Shown here one piece after another: positions 34,060-43,484 of a stretch of 64,000 nt of DNA (positions are counted from its first letter, which is position 1; each line of letters begins with the position of its first letter). This DNA comes from Streptomyces sp. ML-6. Its GTDB lineage: Bacteria; Actinomycetota; Actinomycetes; Streptomycetales; Streptomycetaceae. The stretch lies in NCBI RefSeq assembly GCF_030116705.1, contig NZ_JAOTIK010000001.1:5608501-5672500 (forward strand), given 5' to 3'. The notes beneath the pieces are model-generated. The model was given only the letters and a program-made list of their open reading frames with translations, had not been told where the DNA came from and searched no databases. A program made the position numbers and the translations under genes.

Positions 34060-35310
34060 TCAGTTGTGGACCTGTCCGACGAGCGCGAAGGTCTGGTCGG
34101 CGATCTCCAGCTCCTCGTCCGTCGGCACCACGGCGACCGCGACCCGCGCGTGGTCCGGCGAGATCAGCCGGGGCTCGCCGGACCGCACCTCGTTCAGATC
34201 CGCGTCCACCACCGGTCCGAGCCCCTCCAGGCCGGCGATGGCAGCCTGTCGCACCGGCGCCGAGTTCTCCCCGACCCCCGCCGTGAACACCACCGCGTCC
34301 ACCCGGCCGAGGACCGCCGAATAGGCGCCGATGTACTTCTTCAGCCGGTGCACGTAGATGTCGAACGCCAGCGCCGCCCGCTCGTCGCCCTCGTCGACCC
34401 GGCGCCGGATCTCCCGCATGTCGTTGTCGCCGCAGAGCCCGACCAGACCGCTCCTCTTGTTGAGCAGGACGTCGATCTCGTCCGTCGACATGCCCGCGAC
34501 CCGCTTGAGGTGGAAGGTGACGGCGGGATCGACGTCCCCGGAACGGGTCCCCATCACCAGCCCCTCCAGCGGGGTCAGCCCCATCGAGGTCTCCACGCAC
34601 CGGCCCCCGGCCACCGCCGACGCCGAGGCGCCGTTGCCCAGGTGCAGCACGATGACGTTGACCTCCTCGGGGGGCCGCCCCAGCAGTTCGGCCGTCCTGC
34701 GCGAGACGTACGCGTGCGAGGTGCCGTGGAAGCCGTAGCGCCGGATGCGGTGCGCGTCGGCGGTCTCCGTGTCGATCGCGTACCGCGCCGCGTACTCCGG
34801 CATCGTCGTGTGGAAGGCCGTGTCGAAGACCGCCACCTGCGGGAGGTCCGGCCGCAGGGCCCGCGCGGTGCGGATGCCGGTGAGGTTCGCCGGATTGTGC
34901 AGGGGGGCCACCGGCACCAGGCGCTCGATCTCCCCCAGCACCTCGTCGTCGATCACCACGGGCTCGGTGAACCGCAGTCCGCCGTGCACCACCCGGTGGC
35001 CGATCGCCGCCAGTTCCGGGGAGTCCAGGCCCAGTCCGTCGGCCGCCAGCTCCTCGGCCGCCGCCTGCAGCGCCGCCTGGTGGTCGGCGATCGGACCGAC
35101 GCGCTCGCGCGGCTCGCCGCCACCGCCGGGCAGCGGGGTGTGCACCAGCCGGGAGGTCTCCTCGCCGATCCGCTCGACCAGCCCCACCGCGAGCCGGGAG
35201 CGGTCGTTCATGTCCAGCAGCTGGTACTTCACCGACGAGGAACCGGAGTTGAGGACCAGTACGCGGTACGCGCCCGCCGCGCCGGAACCCTCTGTGGTCG
35301 GGGTGGTCAT
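34060..35310 (-). CDS. ackA: Acetate kinase
   Basis: Acetyl phosphate + ADP to acetate + ATP, in overflow and acetate-utilisation metabolism. 416 aa. Signature VLNSGSSSVKYQL (residues 19–31), VVHGGLRFTEP, GFHGTSHAYVS with the catalytic His, HLGNGASASAV and TAGVGENSA are all present. A 15-residue N-terminal extension precedes the core. It begins 4 nt after the pta stop with GGAGTGA as ribosome site, so pta–ackA is an operon. The pyk gene follows 74 nt later but has its own promoter. Confidence 0.96.
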   Translation of the reverse strand: MTTPTTEGSGAAGAYRVLVLNSGSSSVKYQLLDMNDRSRLAVGLVERIGEETSRLVHTPLPGGGGEPRERVGPIADHQAALQAAAEELAADGLGLDSPELAAIGHRVVHGGLRFTEPVVIDDEVLGEIERLVPVAPLHNPANLTGIRTARALRPDLPQVAVFDTAFHTTMPEYAARYAIDTETADAHRIRRYGFHGTSHAYVSRRTAELLGRPPEEVNVIVLHLGNGASASAVAGGRCVETSMGLTPLEGLVMGTRSGDVDPAVTFHLKRVAGMSTDEIDVLLNKRSGLVGLCGDNDMREIRRRVDEGDERAALAFDIYVHRLKKYIGAYSAVLGRVDAVVFTAGVGENSAPVRQAAIAGLEGLGPVVDADLNEVRSGEPRLISPDHARVAVAVVPTDEELEIADQTFALVGQVHN

Positions 35311-35314
35311 CCGT

Positions 35315-37387
35315 TCACTCCTCGCCCTGCGCCTGGATCGCCGTGATGGCCACGGTGTTGACGATGTCCTGCACGAGCGCGCCGCGGGACAGGTCGTTGA
35401 CCGGCTTGCGCAGCCCCTGGAGGACCGGCCCGACGGCCACCGCGCCCGCCGAGCGCTGCACGGCCTTGTAGGTGTTGTTGCCGGTGTTCAGGTCCGGGAA
35501 GACCAGCACCGTCGCCTGCCCCGCCACCTCGGAACCGGGCAGCTTCGTCGCGGCGACGCTCGGCTCCACCGCGGCGTCGTACTGGATCGGGCCCTCGACC
35601 ATGAGGTCCGGCCGGCCCGCCCGGACCAGGTCCGTCGCCGCGCGCACCTTGTCGACGTCGGCGCCCGAACCCGAGGTGCCCGTCGAGTACGACAGCATCG
35701 CGATCCGCGGCTCCACGCCGAAGCGGGCGGCGGTGGCGGCCGACTGCACCGCGATGTCGGCGAGCTGCTCCGCGTCCGGGTCCGGGTTGACCGCGCAGTC
35801 GCCGTACACCAGCACCTTGTCGGCCAGGCACATGAAGAAGACCGAGGAGACGATCGAGGCGTCCTCCTTGGTCTTGATGATCTCGAACGCCGGGCGGATC
35901 GTCGCCGCGGTGGAGTGCACGGCGCCGGAGACCATGCCGTCCGCCAGGCCCTCCTGGACCATCAGGGTGCCGAAGTAGTTGACGTCCGCGACCACGTCGT
36001 ACGCCAGCTCCACCGTGACCCCGCGGTGCGCCCGCAGCTGCGCGTACCGCTCGGCGAACAGCTGGCGCAGTTCGGAGGTCTGCGGGTCGACGATCCGGAT
36101 CCCGGCGAGGTCGATGCCGAGGTCGGCCGCCTTCTTGCGGACGAGGTCCGGATCGCCGAGCAGGGTGAGGTCGCAGACGTCGCGGCGCATCAGCACGTCG
36201 GCGGCGCGCAGCACCCGTTCCTCGGTGCCCTCCGGCAGGACCACCCGGCGCCGGTCGGCGCGGGCCTGCTCCAGCAGTTCGTGCTCGAACATCATCGGGG
36301 TGACGCGGTCGCTGCGGGCCACCGAGATCCGCTCCAGCAGGGCGCCGGTGTCCACATGGCGTTCGAACAGGCCCAGCGCGGTCTCCGCCTTGCGGGGCGT
36401 CGCCGCGTTCAGCTTGCCCTCCAGGGCGAAGAGCCTGGCCGCGGTGGGGAAGGAGCCCTCGGCCACCGACACGACCGGGGTGCCCGGTGCGAGTCGCGCG
36501 GCCAGCTTGAGTATCTCCTCGCCGGGACGCTCGTCCAGGGTCAGCAGCACCCCGGCTATGGGCGGCGTCCCGGCGCTGTGCGCGGCCAGCGAGCCGACCA
36601 CCAGGTCCGCCCGGTCCCCAGGGGTGACCACCAGACAGCCCGGCGTCAGCGCGTTCAGCATGTTCGGCAGCATCGCCCCGCCGAAGACGAAGTCCAGCGC
36701 GTCCCTGGCCAGGCCGGAGTCGTCGCCGAGCAGCACCGTGCCGCCGAGCGCCGCGGTGATCTGGGCGACGGTCGGCGCGGAGAGCGCCGGGTCGTCGGGC
36801 AGGACCGAGCAGGGGACGGGCAGCCGGGCCGCCAGCCGGTCCGCGATGGCGTCCCGGTCCTCGGCCGCCACCCGGTTCACGACCATCGCGATGACGTCGC
36901 AGCCCAGCCCGGCGTAGGCGCGGTGGGCGTTGCGGGCCTCGGCCCGCACGGACCGGGCGTCCTGGCCCTTCCCGCCGACCACCACGATCACCGAGGCGCC
37001 GAACTCGTTGGCCAGGCGCGCGTTGAGCGCCAGCTCGTCGGGCAGCTGGGTGGCGGCGAAGTCGGTGCCGAGCACCAGCACGACCTCGTACTTCCGGGCG
37101 ACCTGGTGAAACCTTTCGACGAGCCGGGTCACCAGCTCGTCCGTGCCCTGCTCCGCCTGGAGCGCGGACGCCTCGTGGTAGTCCAGGCCGTAGGCCGAAC
37201 CGGGGTCCTGGGAGAGCCGGTAGCGGGCCCGCAGCAGTTCGAACAGCCGATCGGGCCCCTCGTGGACGAGGGGCCGGAACACCCCGACCCGGTCCACCTG
37301 ACGCGTCAGGAGTTCCATGACTCCCAGATCGACGACCTGCCGGCCGTCTCCCCGGTCGATCCCGGTCACGTACACGCTGCGCGTCAC
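35315..37387 (-). CDS. pta: Phosphate acetyltransferase
   Basis: Acetyl-CoA + phosphate to acetyl phosphate + CoA; supplies AckA and the acetyl-phosphate pool. 690 aa, the long form: an N-terminal P-loop-like AAA_26 domain (residues about 1–210), the DRTGG-type middle domain (about 215–330), and the C-terminal PTA_PTB catalytic domain (about 370–690) with VLPEGTEERVLRAA, YDVVADVNYFGTLMVQ and VFPDLNTGNNTYKAVQR. The first residues (VTRSVYVTGIDRGDGR) replace the usual Walker glycine cluster, so nucleotide binding in the first domain is doubtful. GTG start with GGGAGAG upstream. Confidence 0.95.
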   Translation of the reverse strand: MTRSVYVTGIDRGDGRQVVDLGVMELLTRQVDRVGVFRPLVHEGPDRLFELLRARYRLSQDPGSAYGLDYHEASALQAEQGTDELVTRLVERFHQVARKYEVVLVLGTDFAATQLPDELALNARLANEFGASVIVVVGGKGQDARSVRAEARNAHRAYAGLGCDVIAMVVNRVAAEDRDAIADRLAARLPVPCSVLPDDPALSAPTVAQITAALGGTVLLGDDSGLARDALDFVFGGAMLPNMLNALTPGCLVVTPGDRADLVVGSLAAHSAGTPPIAGVLLTLDERPGEEILKLAARLAPGTPVVSVAEGSFPTAARLFALEGKLNAATPRKAETALGLFERHVDTGALLERISVARSDRVTPMMFEHELLEQARADRRRVVLPEGTEERVLRAADVLMRRDVCDLTLLGDPDLVRKKAADLGIDLAGIRIVDPQTSELRQLFAERYAQLRAHRGVTVELAYDVVADVNYFGTLMVQEGLADGMVSGAVHSTAATIRPAFEIIKTKEDASIVSSVFFMCLADKVLVYGDCAVNPDPDAEQLADIAVQSAATAARFGVEPRIAMLSYSTGTSGSGADVDKVRAATDLVRAGRPDLMVEGPIQYDAAVEPSVAATKLPGSEVAGQATVLVFPDLNTGNNTYKAVQRSAGAVAVGPVLQGLRKPVNDLSRGALVQDIVNTVAITAIQAQGEE

Positions 37388-37669
37388 GCGTGCTCTCCCG
37401 TCCGATTGCGGTTTGGGATGGTATTGACATGTTGACGATACCTGTGGGTGGCAAAGCGCCGCCCGCCGGGCGAACGGCCCCGTTCCGGGGCCCGCGGGAG
37501 CCCTCCCCGGCCCGCCGCCGACGCGTCGACGGGCCACCCGTGCGGGGGTCCCCGACCTGCCGGGGGCATCAGGTCCGTACCAACGTGGGACAATTGCCGT
37601 GGCCACGGTACGGGGATCGTCGGCGACCGACCCCGGCCCCCGGCACGGACGAGCAGGAGACACAGCACG
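37388..37669. promoter_or_regulatory. Divergent pta/pfkA promoter region
   Basis: 282 nt with two TTGAC boxes in direct orientation (37424 and 37432) inside GGTAT…ATACC arms (37420–37442), an A+T-richer spot next to the pta side. On the pfkA side a GAGCAGGAGA ribosome site precedes the start. No clear -10 for pfkA was recognised. Confidence 0.4.
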
Positions 37670-38695
37670 ATGCGCATCGGAGTTCTCACCGCAGGCGGCG
37701 ACTGCCCAGGCCTGAACGCAGTGATCCGGTCGGTCGTCCACCGAGCCGTGGTGGGTCACGGCGATGAGGTCATCGGCTTCGAGGACGGGTTCAAGGGACT
37801 GCTCGACGGCCACTTCCGCCCCCTGGACCTCAACGCGGTCAGCGGCATCCTCGCCCGCGGCGGCACCATCCTCGGCTCGGCCCGGCTGGAGCGCGCCCGG
37901 CTGCGCGAGGCCGCCGAGAACTGCGCCGAGCTGAGCCGCCGTTACGGCATGGACGCCCTCATCCCGATCGGCGGCGAGGGCACCCTGACCGCCGCCCGGA
38001 TGCTGTCGGACGCCGGGATGCCCGTCGTCGGCGTGCCCAAGACCATCGACAACGACATCTCCGCCACCGACCGCACCTTCGGCTTCGACACCGCCGTGGG
38101 AGTCGCGACCGAGGCCATAGACCGTCTCAAGACCACCGCCGAATCGCACCAGCGGGTCATGGTCGTCGAGGTGATGGGCCGCCACGCGGGCTGGATCGCG
38201 CTGGAGTCCGGCATGGCCGGCGGCGCGCACGGCATCTGCCTCCCCGAGCGCCGCTTCGAGGTCGACGACCTGGTGAAGATGGTCGAGGAACGCTTCGCGC
38301 GCGGCAAGAAGTTCGCGGTCGTCTGCGTCGCCGAGGGCGCCCACCCGGCCGAGGGCTCCATGCCGTACGCCAAGGGCGAGATCGACCAGTACGGCCACGA
38401 GCGCTTCCAGGGCATCGGCAACCGGCTGGCCATCGAGCTGGAGACCCGGCTCGGCAAGGAGGCCCGACCGGTCATTCTCGGCCATGTCCAGCGCGGCGGC
38501 ACACCGACCGCGTACGACCGGGTGCTCGCCACCCGCTTCGGCTGGCACGCGGTGGAGGCGGCCCACCGGGGCGACTTCGGACGGATGACGGCGCTGCGCG
38601 GCAACGACATCAGGATGGTCCCGCTCGCCGACGCGATCACCCAGCTCAAGACGGTTCCCAAGGACCGGATGGACGAGGCGGAATCGGTCTTCTGA
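37670..38695 (+). CDS. pfkA: ATP-dependent 6-phosphofructokinase
   Basis: Phosphorylates fructose 6-phosphate to fructose 1,6-bisphosphate, the committed glycolytic step. 341 aa, group III type as in other actinobacteria. GGDCPGLNAVIR (nucleotide loop), IPIGGEGTLTAA with a Gly after GGE indicating ATP rather than pyrophosphate use, PKTIDNDI with catalytic Asp, MGRHAGWIAL and HVQRGGTPTAYDR are visible. AGGAGA lies 9 nt before the ATG. In S. coelicolor the equivalent gene is the main phosphofructokinase, and its loss raises pentose-phosphate flux and pigment production (from memory). Divergent from pta. Confidence 0.95.
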   Translation: MRIGVLTAGGDCPGLNAVIRSVVHRAVVGHGDEVIGFEDGFKGLLDGHFRPLDLNAVSGILARGGTILGSARLERARLREAAENCAELSRRYGMDALIPIGGEGTLTAARMLSDAGMPVVGVPKTIDNDISATDRTFGFDTAVGVATEAIDRLKTTAESHQRVMVVEVMGRHAGWIALESGMAGGAHGICLPERRFEVDDLVKMVEERFARGKKFAVVCVAEGAHPAEGSMPYAKGEIDQYGHERFQGIGNRLAIELETRLGKEARPVILGHVQRGGTPTAYDRVLATRFGWHAVEAAHRGDFGRMTALRGNDIRMVPLADAITQLKTVPKDRMDEAESVF

Positions 38696-38733
38696 CCCGC
38701 CCGCGCGGCGGTGCCGTCGCGCGCCGGCACCCG

Positions 38734-38771
38734 GCGGCCCTGACTGTCCCCCCGTGGACGGTCAGGGCCGC
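38734..38771 (+). terminator. Terminator after pfkA
   Basis: GCGGCCCTGACTGTCC pairs over 16 bp (one T·G) with GGACGGTCAGGGCCGC around a 6-nt loop, 38 nt after the stop. Confidence 0.75.
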
Positions 38772-38936
38772 TCGCCGTTCCCACGGCCACGTGGCCGTAC
38801 GGAGGCACCGGTCCCGGACGGTTCCGGTGCCGGAATCAACTCTTGAGCCCGGGGCGCGGATCAACAAGGCTTCTCCCTGTCCCGGACATGTCCCAACTCT
38901 GTCCGGACACGGATTCCAGGGGAGGGGCACGGAAAC

Positions 38937-39953
38937 ATGGTGGTCGAGGGCAGGGCTCCGGACCCCCGGGAGGCGCGGAGCGCGGACGAGTTCGTCGCCC
39001 TCCTGCGGGTGCTCAAGGACGCGTCGGGGCTGACGTTCCGCGAACTGAGCCAGCGGGCCGACGCGGTCGGGGACGTCCTGCCGAGGTCCACGATCGCCAA
39101 CATGCTCGGGCGCACCTCGGTCCCGCGTGAGGAGCTCCTCGCCGCGTTCGTACGGGCCTGCGGATGCGGGCCGGCGGAGGTCGGCGACTGGCTCGCGGTG
39201 CGCAAGGAACTGGTCGTGCACGGGCGGCGGAGCGGAACGGGCGGGAGCGGCGACCGGGCGGAGGAGGACGGGGCGGCCGGGGCGTCCGGGGACGGCCCCG
39301 CGGACGGGTCGGCGCGGCCGTCCCCGGACGCCCCGGCCGCCGGTCCGGACCCCGCCCGCCGCCGGAGGAACCGCGTCGTCCTGGCGGCGGTCGTCTCGGT
39401 GGTCGTGCTCGCCGTCGTCGCGACGACCGCCGTCCTGCTCGGAGGGGACGAGGACGAGGGCCGGCCGGACACCCGCCGGGCGACCGGGCCCGTGGCGGGG
39501 CGGACGGTGCAGATCCGGTCCGTGCACTCCGGATACTGCCTCAGCGAGGAGCAGGGCAGCGACAGCGGGCGGCTGTACCAGGTGCGGTGCGAGCAGGAGA
39601 CGATCCCGGCCTTCTCCCTCCAGCCGCTGGGCGAGGACATCTGGCGGATCGTGACCGACCACCCCGTCTATGGTCAGGGCTGCACCGGGATCTGGGACGG
39701 GGCGCGGGAGAACGGGGCCCCGCTCCAGGACCAGGAGTGCGGCAAGCGCGACGAGGCGGAGGAGTTCCGGATCGAGCCCGTGGGCAGCCCCGTCGAGGGC
39801 TACCGGATCCGCCCCGTCCACACCCGTCTGTGCGTCGGTGCCGAGAGGTACGGCAAGGAGCGCGGCGCCGAGCTGGTGCAGACGGACTGCGCGGGGGAGA
39901 GGAAGAGCCTGTTCTCCTTCGACCCGGTGGCCACGCGGACGGCCGGCGGCTGA
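38937..39953 (+). CDS. Membrane-tethered HTH protein with extracellular ricin-type lectin domain
   Basis: 338 aa in three parts. Residues about 15–90 are an XRE-like helix-turn-helix (FVALLRVLKDASGLTFREL, LPRSTIANMLGRTSVPREEL). A charged Gly/Ala/Asp linker leads to one transmembrane helix at about residues 145–167 (VVLAAVVSVVVLAVVATTAVLL). Residues about 188–335 are a beta-trefoil ricin-type domain (QIRSVHSGYCLSEEQG, HPVYGQGCTGIWD, RIRPVHTRLCVGAERYG) with paired cysteines as in secreted lectins. The topology puts the DNA-binding part inside and the lectin outside, as in a one-component transmembrane sensor. GGGGAGG ribosome site. The ligand, likely a glycan or sugar, is inferred. Confidence 0.85.
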   Translation: MVVEGRAPDPREARSADEFVALLRVLKDASGLTFRELSQRADAVGDVLPRSTIANMLGRTSVPREELLAAFVRACGCGPAEVGDWLAVRKELVVHGRRSGTGGSGDRAEEDGAAGASGDGPADGSARPSPDAPAAGPDPARRRRNRVVLAAVVSVVVLAVVATTAVLLGGDEDEGRPDTRRATGPVAGRTVQIRSVHSGYCLSEEQGSDSGRLYQVRCEQETIPAFSLQPLGEDIWRIVTDHPVYGQGCTGIWDGARENGAPLQDQECGKRDEAEEFRIEPVGSPVEGYRIRPVHTRLCVGAERYGKERGAELVQTDCAGERKSLFSFDPVATRTAGG

Positions 39954-40042
39954 GGGCGGGTCACCGCCCGGTCCGGGGCCGGGGCGAGAGGCGGTGGCGG
40001 ACGGCAGACGGTGGTGGTCGGCCGGGGTCGGGGCGGCGGGGC

Positions 40043-40765
40043 TCAGACCTGCGGCCCGTGCACCCCGGCCGTCCGCCAGAACCGTTCCAGGACCTCGGCC
40101 AGGAAGGCCCGCCCCGCATCGCCCGCCGTCCCGGTCCGCTCCGTCCTCCTGCCCGCGCCCGTACCCCTTCCCGTGCCGCTCCGGCTCGGCATCGGGGCCA
40201 TCAACGCCTGGTAATCGGTGTGCAGTTGCTCCAGCACGTCCTGGACCACCCCGTGCTCCAGCGGCACCAGCTTCGCCACCGGCCGGACCCGGGCCTGCCA
40301 GCGCGTCGTCACCGCCTCGCGCAGCAGCCCGGCCAGCTCCTCGTCCCGGCCGGACACCGTCACGAACCCGGCGGGCGTCAGCCCCAGCACCTTGGTGAGC
40401 AGCGCCGACTGCCGGTCGTTGCCGCGCCAGCGCCCGGACTCCTCCATCCGCCGGTACGCCTCCCCGGTCAGCCCCAGCAGCCGGGCGAACTCCGCCTGAT
40501 CCAGGCCCTTGGCCGTCCGGTGCTCCCGCAGGGTGCGGGCCCCGGTGAGCAGTTCGGCCGGGGAGCACCACAACACCCCGGCCAGCGCCTTGAGTTCGTA
40601 CTCGCTCGGCACGGCGGTGCCCCGCTCCCAGGCGATCACCGTGACGGTGGCGACCCGCAGCCCGTACTGGGCGCCGAGGCCGTACGCGACATGGCTCGGC
40701 AGCATCCCCAGGGCCTCGCGGAGCCGGCGGGCGGCGGGGGCGTCGAAGGGCGGTGAGGGGCGCAC
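40043..40765 (-). CDS. XRE-type regulator with two tandem HTH segments
   Basis: 240 aa. Residues about 13–62 (LREALGMLPSHVAYGLGAQYG … VIAWERGTAVPS) form one helix-turn-helix, and residues about 66–118 (LREHRTAKGLDQAEFARLLGLTGEAYRRMEESGRW) form a second. The C-terminal 120 residues hold an amphipathic helical domain and a basic Gly/Arg/Thr linker. GTG start 6 nt after TACGGT; GGGG nearby could also serve as a weak ribosome site. Convergent with the HTH–ricin gene. Target unknown. Confidence 0.82.
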   Translation of the reverse strand: MRPSPPFDAPAARRLREALGMLPSHVAYGLGAQYGLRVATVTVIAWERGTAVPSEYELKALAGVLWCSPAELLTGARTLREHRTAKGLDQAEFARLLGLTGEAYRRMEESGRWRGNDRQSALLTKVLGLTPAGFVTVSGRDEELAGLLREAVTTRWQARVRPVAKLVPLEHGVVQDVLEQLHTDYQALMAPMPSRSGTGRGTGAGRRTERTGTAGDAGRAFLAEVLERFWRTAGVHGPQV

Positions 40766-40777
40766 GGCCCCACCGTA
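40766..40777 (-). promoter_or_regulatory. -10 element of tandem-HTH gene
   Basis: TACGGT then GGGGCC then GTG on the minus strand (6-nt gap), consistent with a leaderless transcript. Confidence 0.35.
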
Positions 40778-40925
40778 GGAAGCCGGGCGGCGGTACGGCC
40801 ACGGTGCGTTTTGCCGATATCGCGGCTCGTAGGAAGGTCCGAGGGGGAGATCCGGAGGAACGTCCCGGGTGCTCCGTGACCGCGACCGGGCGGTCGGCCG
40901 TCCCGCACCGCGACCGGCCGTGCGG

Positions 40926-41600
40926 TCAGCGGTTCTCGGCCACCCAGCGGTAGTGCAGCTCCGGGCGTCCGATCTGGCCGTACTGGGGCCTGCGCACCGC
41001 CCGCCCCACCGTCACCAGGTGCTCCAGGTAGCGGCGGGCGGTGATCCGCGAGATCCCCAGCGCCTCACCGGCCGCCGCCGCCGTCACCCCGTCCGGCGCG
41101 GACCGCAGGGTGCGGGTGACGGCCTCCAGCGTCGGACCGCTCAGCCCCTTCGGCAGCTGTGCCGGCTGCGGTGCGCGCAGGACGCCGAGCGCCCGGTCCA
41201 CCTCGTCCTGGCCGCTCGCCTCACCGGCCGCCGCCCGGAACTCGGCGTAGCGCACGAGCCGGTCACGCAGGGTGGCGAAGGTGAACGGCTTCAGCACGTA
41301 CTGGACGACCCCGAGCGACACCCCCTCCCGGACGACGGCCAGATCGCGCGCCGACGTCACCGCGATGACATCGGCCGAGTGCCCGGCCGCGCGCAGCGAG
41401 CGCAGCAGTTGCAGGCCGTGGCCGTCGGGCAGGTACAGGTCCAGCAGCAGCAGATCGACCGGGGTGCGCTCCAGCGCCCGCACCGCCTGGGCCCGCGAGT
41501 GCGCGACGGCCGCCACCGCGAACCCCGGCACCCGCTCCACGTACAGCCGGTGGGCGTCGGCCGCGACGGGGTCGTCCTCGACGACCAGCACCCGGATCAC
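40926..41600 (-). CDS. CitB/DcuR-type response regulator
   Basis: 224 aa. Receiver domain residues 1–120 with acidic VEDD, phospho-acceptor Asp54 (LLLLDLYLPDGHG), Thr/Ser in VTSARD and Lys in LKPFTF. The C-terminal domain (about residues 150–220) has a winged-helix core (GVTAAAAGEALGISRITARRYLEHLVTVGRAV) typical of the CitB/DcuR class controlling di- and tricarboxylate transport. It overlaps the histidine kinase end by 4 nt, so the pair is coupled. Likely target is the symporter gene divergent from the kinase. Confidence 0.92.
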   Translation of the reverse strand: MIRVLVVEDDPVAADAHRLYVERVPGFAVAAVAHSRAQAVRALERTPVDLLLLDLYLPDGHGLQLLRSLRAAGHSADVIAVTSARDLAVVREGVSLGVVQYVLKPFTFATLRDRLVRYAEFRAAAGEASGQDEVDRALGVLRAPQPAQLPKGLSGPTLEAVTRTLRSAPDGVTAAAAGEALGISRITARRYLEHLVTVGRAVRRPQYGQIGRPELHYRWVAENR

Positions 41601-43312
41601 GCGAGGGCTCCCTTCCCGGGCACGGGCGCGGGAGCGGGTACGGGAGCGGGCGCCGACGCCGGGGCGGGCACGGCGGCCGGGGGCAGCCGCACCGTGAACT
41701 CCGCGCCGCCGTCCGCCCCGCGGTCCAGCGTCACCGACCCGCCGTTGCGGTGCACCGCCTGCCGGACGAGGGCGAGCCCGATGCCACGGCCCGCGCCGTG
41801 CGTCGACCAGCCGCGGGCGAACACCTCCCCGGCGGCGGCCGGGTCGATCCCGGCCCCGGTGTCGGCGACCCGCAGCAGCAGCCCGTCCTCCCCGGCGAGC
41901 GCGGTGACGGTGACCCGGGCCCGCCCGTTCGGCCGCCCGGCCGCCGCCTCCCGCCGGCCGGGCCCGGACCCCGGCGCACCGGCCGCCGCCTCCGACGCCG
42001 CGTCCACCGCGTTGTCGATCAGATTGCCGAGGATCGTCACCAGGTCCCGGTGCGACAGGGTCGGGGGCAGGGAACCGTCGTCGATCAGGCTGTCCTCCGC
42101 GAGCACCAGCTCCACGCCCCGTTCGTTGGCCTGCGCCGCCTTGCCGAGCAGCAGCGCGGCCAGCACCGGTTCGGCGACCGCGCCCACCACCCGGTCGGTG
42201 AGCGCCTGGGCCAGCTCCAGCTCGGCGGTGGCGAAGCCCACCGCCTCGTCGGCCCGGCCCAGCTCGATCAGCGAGACCACGGTGTGCAGCCGGTTCGCCG
42301 CCTCGTGCGCCTGCGAGCGCAACGCCTGGGTGAAGCCCCGCTCCGAGTCCAACTCGCCCGAGAGCGCCTGGAGTTCCGTGTGGTCGCGCAGGGTCACCAC
42401 GGTGCCGTGCTGCTCACCGCCCACCACCGGGCGGGTGTTGACCACGATCACCCGGTCCGCCGTCAGATGCAGCTCGTCGACCCGTTCCTCGGCGGCGAGC
42501 AGCGCACCGGTCAGCGGGGCCGGCAGCTCCAGCTCGTCGACCCGGCACCCCACCGCATCCGGCTCCAGCCCCAGCAGTTCCCGGCCCGCGTCGTTGATGA
42601 GCGCGATCCTGCGCCGCCCGTCGAGCATCAGCAGCCCCTCGCGCACCGCGTGCAGCGTGGCCTGGTGGTAGTCGTGCAACCGGCTCAGCTCGGCGGCGTT
42701 CATGCCGTGCGTGTGCCGCCGCAGCCGGGCGTTGATCACATAGGTGCCGATGCCGCCGAGCGCCAGCGCCCCGCCCGCCGCCAGCCCCAGCGCCCCGAGC
42801 TGCTCCCGCACCTGCGAGGAGACCCGGTCGACCGTGATGCCCGCGCTGACCAGGCCGACGATCCGGCCGCCGTCGCGGACCGGGGTGACGACCCGGATCG
42901 AGGGGCCGAGCGTGCCGGTGTACGTCTCCGAGAACGTCTCGCCGCGCAACGCCCGCGCCGTGTGCCCGAGGAACTCCTCCCCGATCCGGTCGGCGTCCGG
43001 ATGCGTCCAGCGGACCCGGTCCGGGGACATGATCGTGACGAAGGCGATCCCGGTGTCCCTGCGCACCCGCTCCGCGTACGGCTGGAGCACGGCCGACGGA
43101 TCGGGGGTGCCGATCGCCTCCCGCACCGACGGCGAACCGGCGATCGCCAGCGCGGCCGTCCGCACCTGCCGGGTCGCGGTCTCCTCCGCCTGCTCGCTGC
43201 CGGAGACGTAGGCGAAGAACGCGCACCCCGCCACCACCGCGGCCACCAGCACCACCTGCATGGCGAAGAGCTGGCCGGCCAGGCTGCGGGGACGGGTACG
43301 GGGCAGACGCAT
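41597..43312 (-). CDS. CitA/DcuS-type sensor histidine kinase
   Basis: 571 aa. TM1 at about residues 12–34, an extracytoplasmic PASp/sCache sensor (about 35–175) with DTGIAFVTIMSPDRVRWTHPDADRIGEEF, the hallmark carboxylate-sensing fold, TM2 at about 178–200, a cytoplasmic PAS (about 215–320), SPOB-type dimerisation with His336 (SQAHEAANRLHTVVSLIELG), and HATPase_c (NLIDNAVDAA, DTGAGIDP, GIGLALV). The C-terminal Pro/Ala tail is unusual. Start at MRLPRTRP is chosen over a 28-codon longer frame that enters the divergent promoter. Predicted to sense a C4-dicarboxylate or citrate. Confidence 0.92.
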   Translation of the reverse strand: MRLPRTRPRSLAGQLFAMQVVLVAAVVAGCAFFAYVSGSEQAEETATRQVRTAALAIAGSPSVREAIGTPDPSAVLQPYAERVRRDTGIAFVTIMSPDRVRWTHPDADRIGEEFLGHTARALRGETFSETYTGTLGPSIRVVTPVRDGGRIVGLVSAGITVDRVSSQVREQLGALGLAAGGALALGGIGTYVINARLRRHTHGMNAAELSRLHDYHQATLHAVREGLLMLDGRRRIALINDAGRELLGLEPDAVGCRVDELELPAPLTGALLAAEERVDELHLTADRVIVVNTRPVVGGEQHGTVVTLRDHTELQALSGELDSERGFTQALRSQAHEAANRLHTVVSLIELGRADEAVGFATAELELAQALTDRVVGAVAEPVLAALLLGKAAQANERGVELVLAEDSLIDDGSLPPTLSHRDLVTILGNLIDNAVDAASEAAAGAPGSGPGRREAAAGRPNGRARVTVTALAGEDGLLLRVADTGAGIDPAAAGEVFARGWSTHGAGRGIGLALVRQAVHRNGGSVTLDRGADGGAEFTVRLPPAAVPAPASAPAPVPAPAPVPGKGALA

Positions 43313-43361
43313 GGCCACCAGTGTGCCCGGCCGGAAACGTGTGAACGAAATGCACGCAACG

Positions 43362-43375
43362 GTGACCGGGGTCAC
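43362..43375. promoter_or_regulatory. GTGACC-GG-GGTCAC inverted repeat upstream of symporter
   Basis: Perfect 6-bp arms with a 2-nt spacer, about midway between the divergent kinase and symporter starts; TTTTTT at 43400–43405 follows. Candidate regulator site, for example for the CitB/DcuR-type protein. Confidence 0.4.
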
Positions 43376-43484
43376 AGGGAGCGAGATATTCGCCAAGGGT
43401 TTTTTCCGGCCATGCGTGCCGGGGCAGGCCCTTGCACCCCTCCAGGGACGGGGGAGTGACCCGGACGAGCCGAGGAGAACCCCC

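Noticed and set aside
35315..38566. 1083-codon frame containing pta and extending over pfkA
   Set aside because: The first 390 codons lie antisense to pfkA with no domain; the GTG at 37387 has a proper ribosome site and starts the Pta fold.
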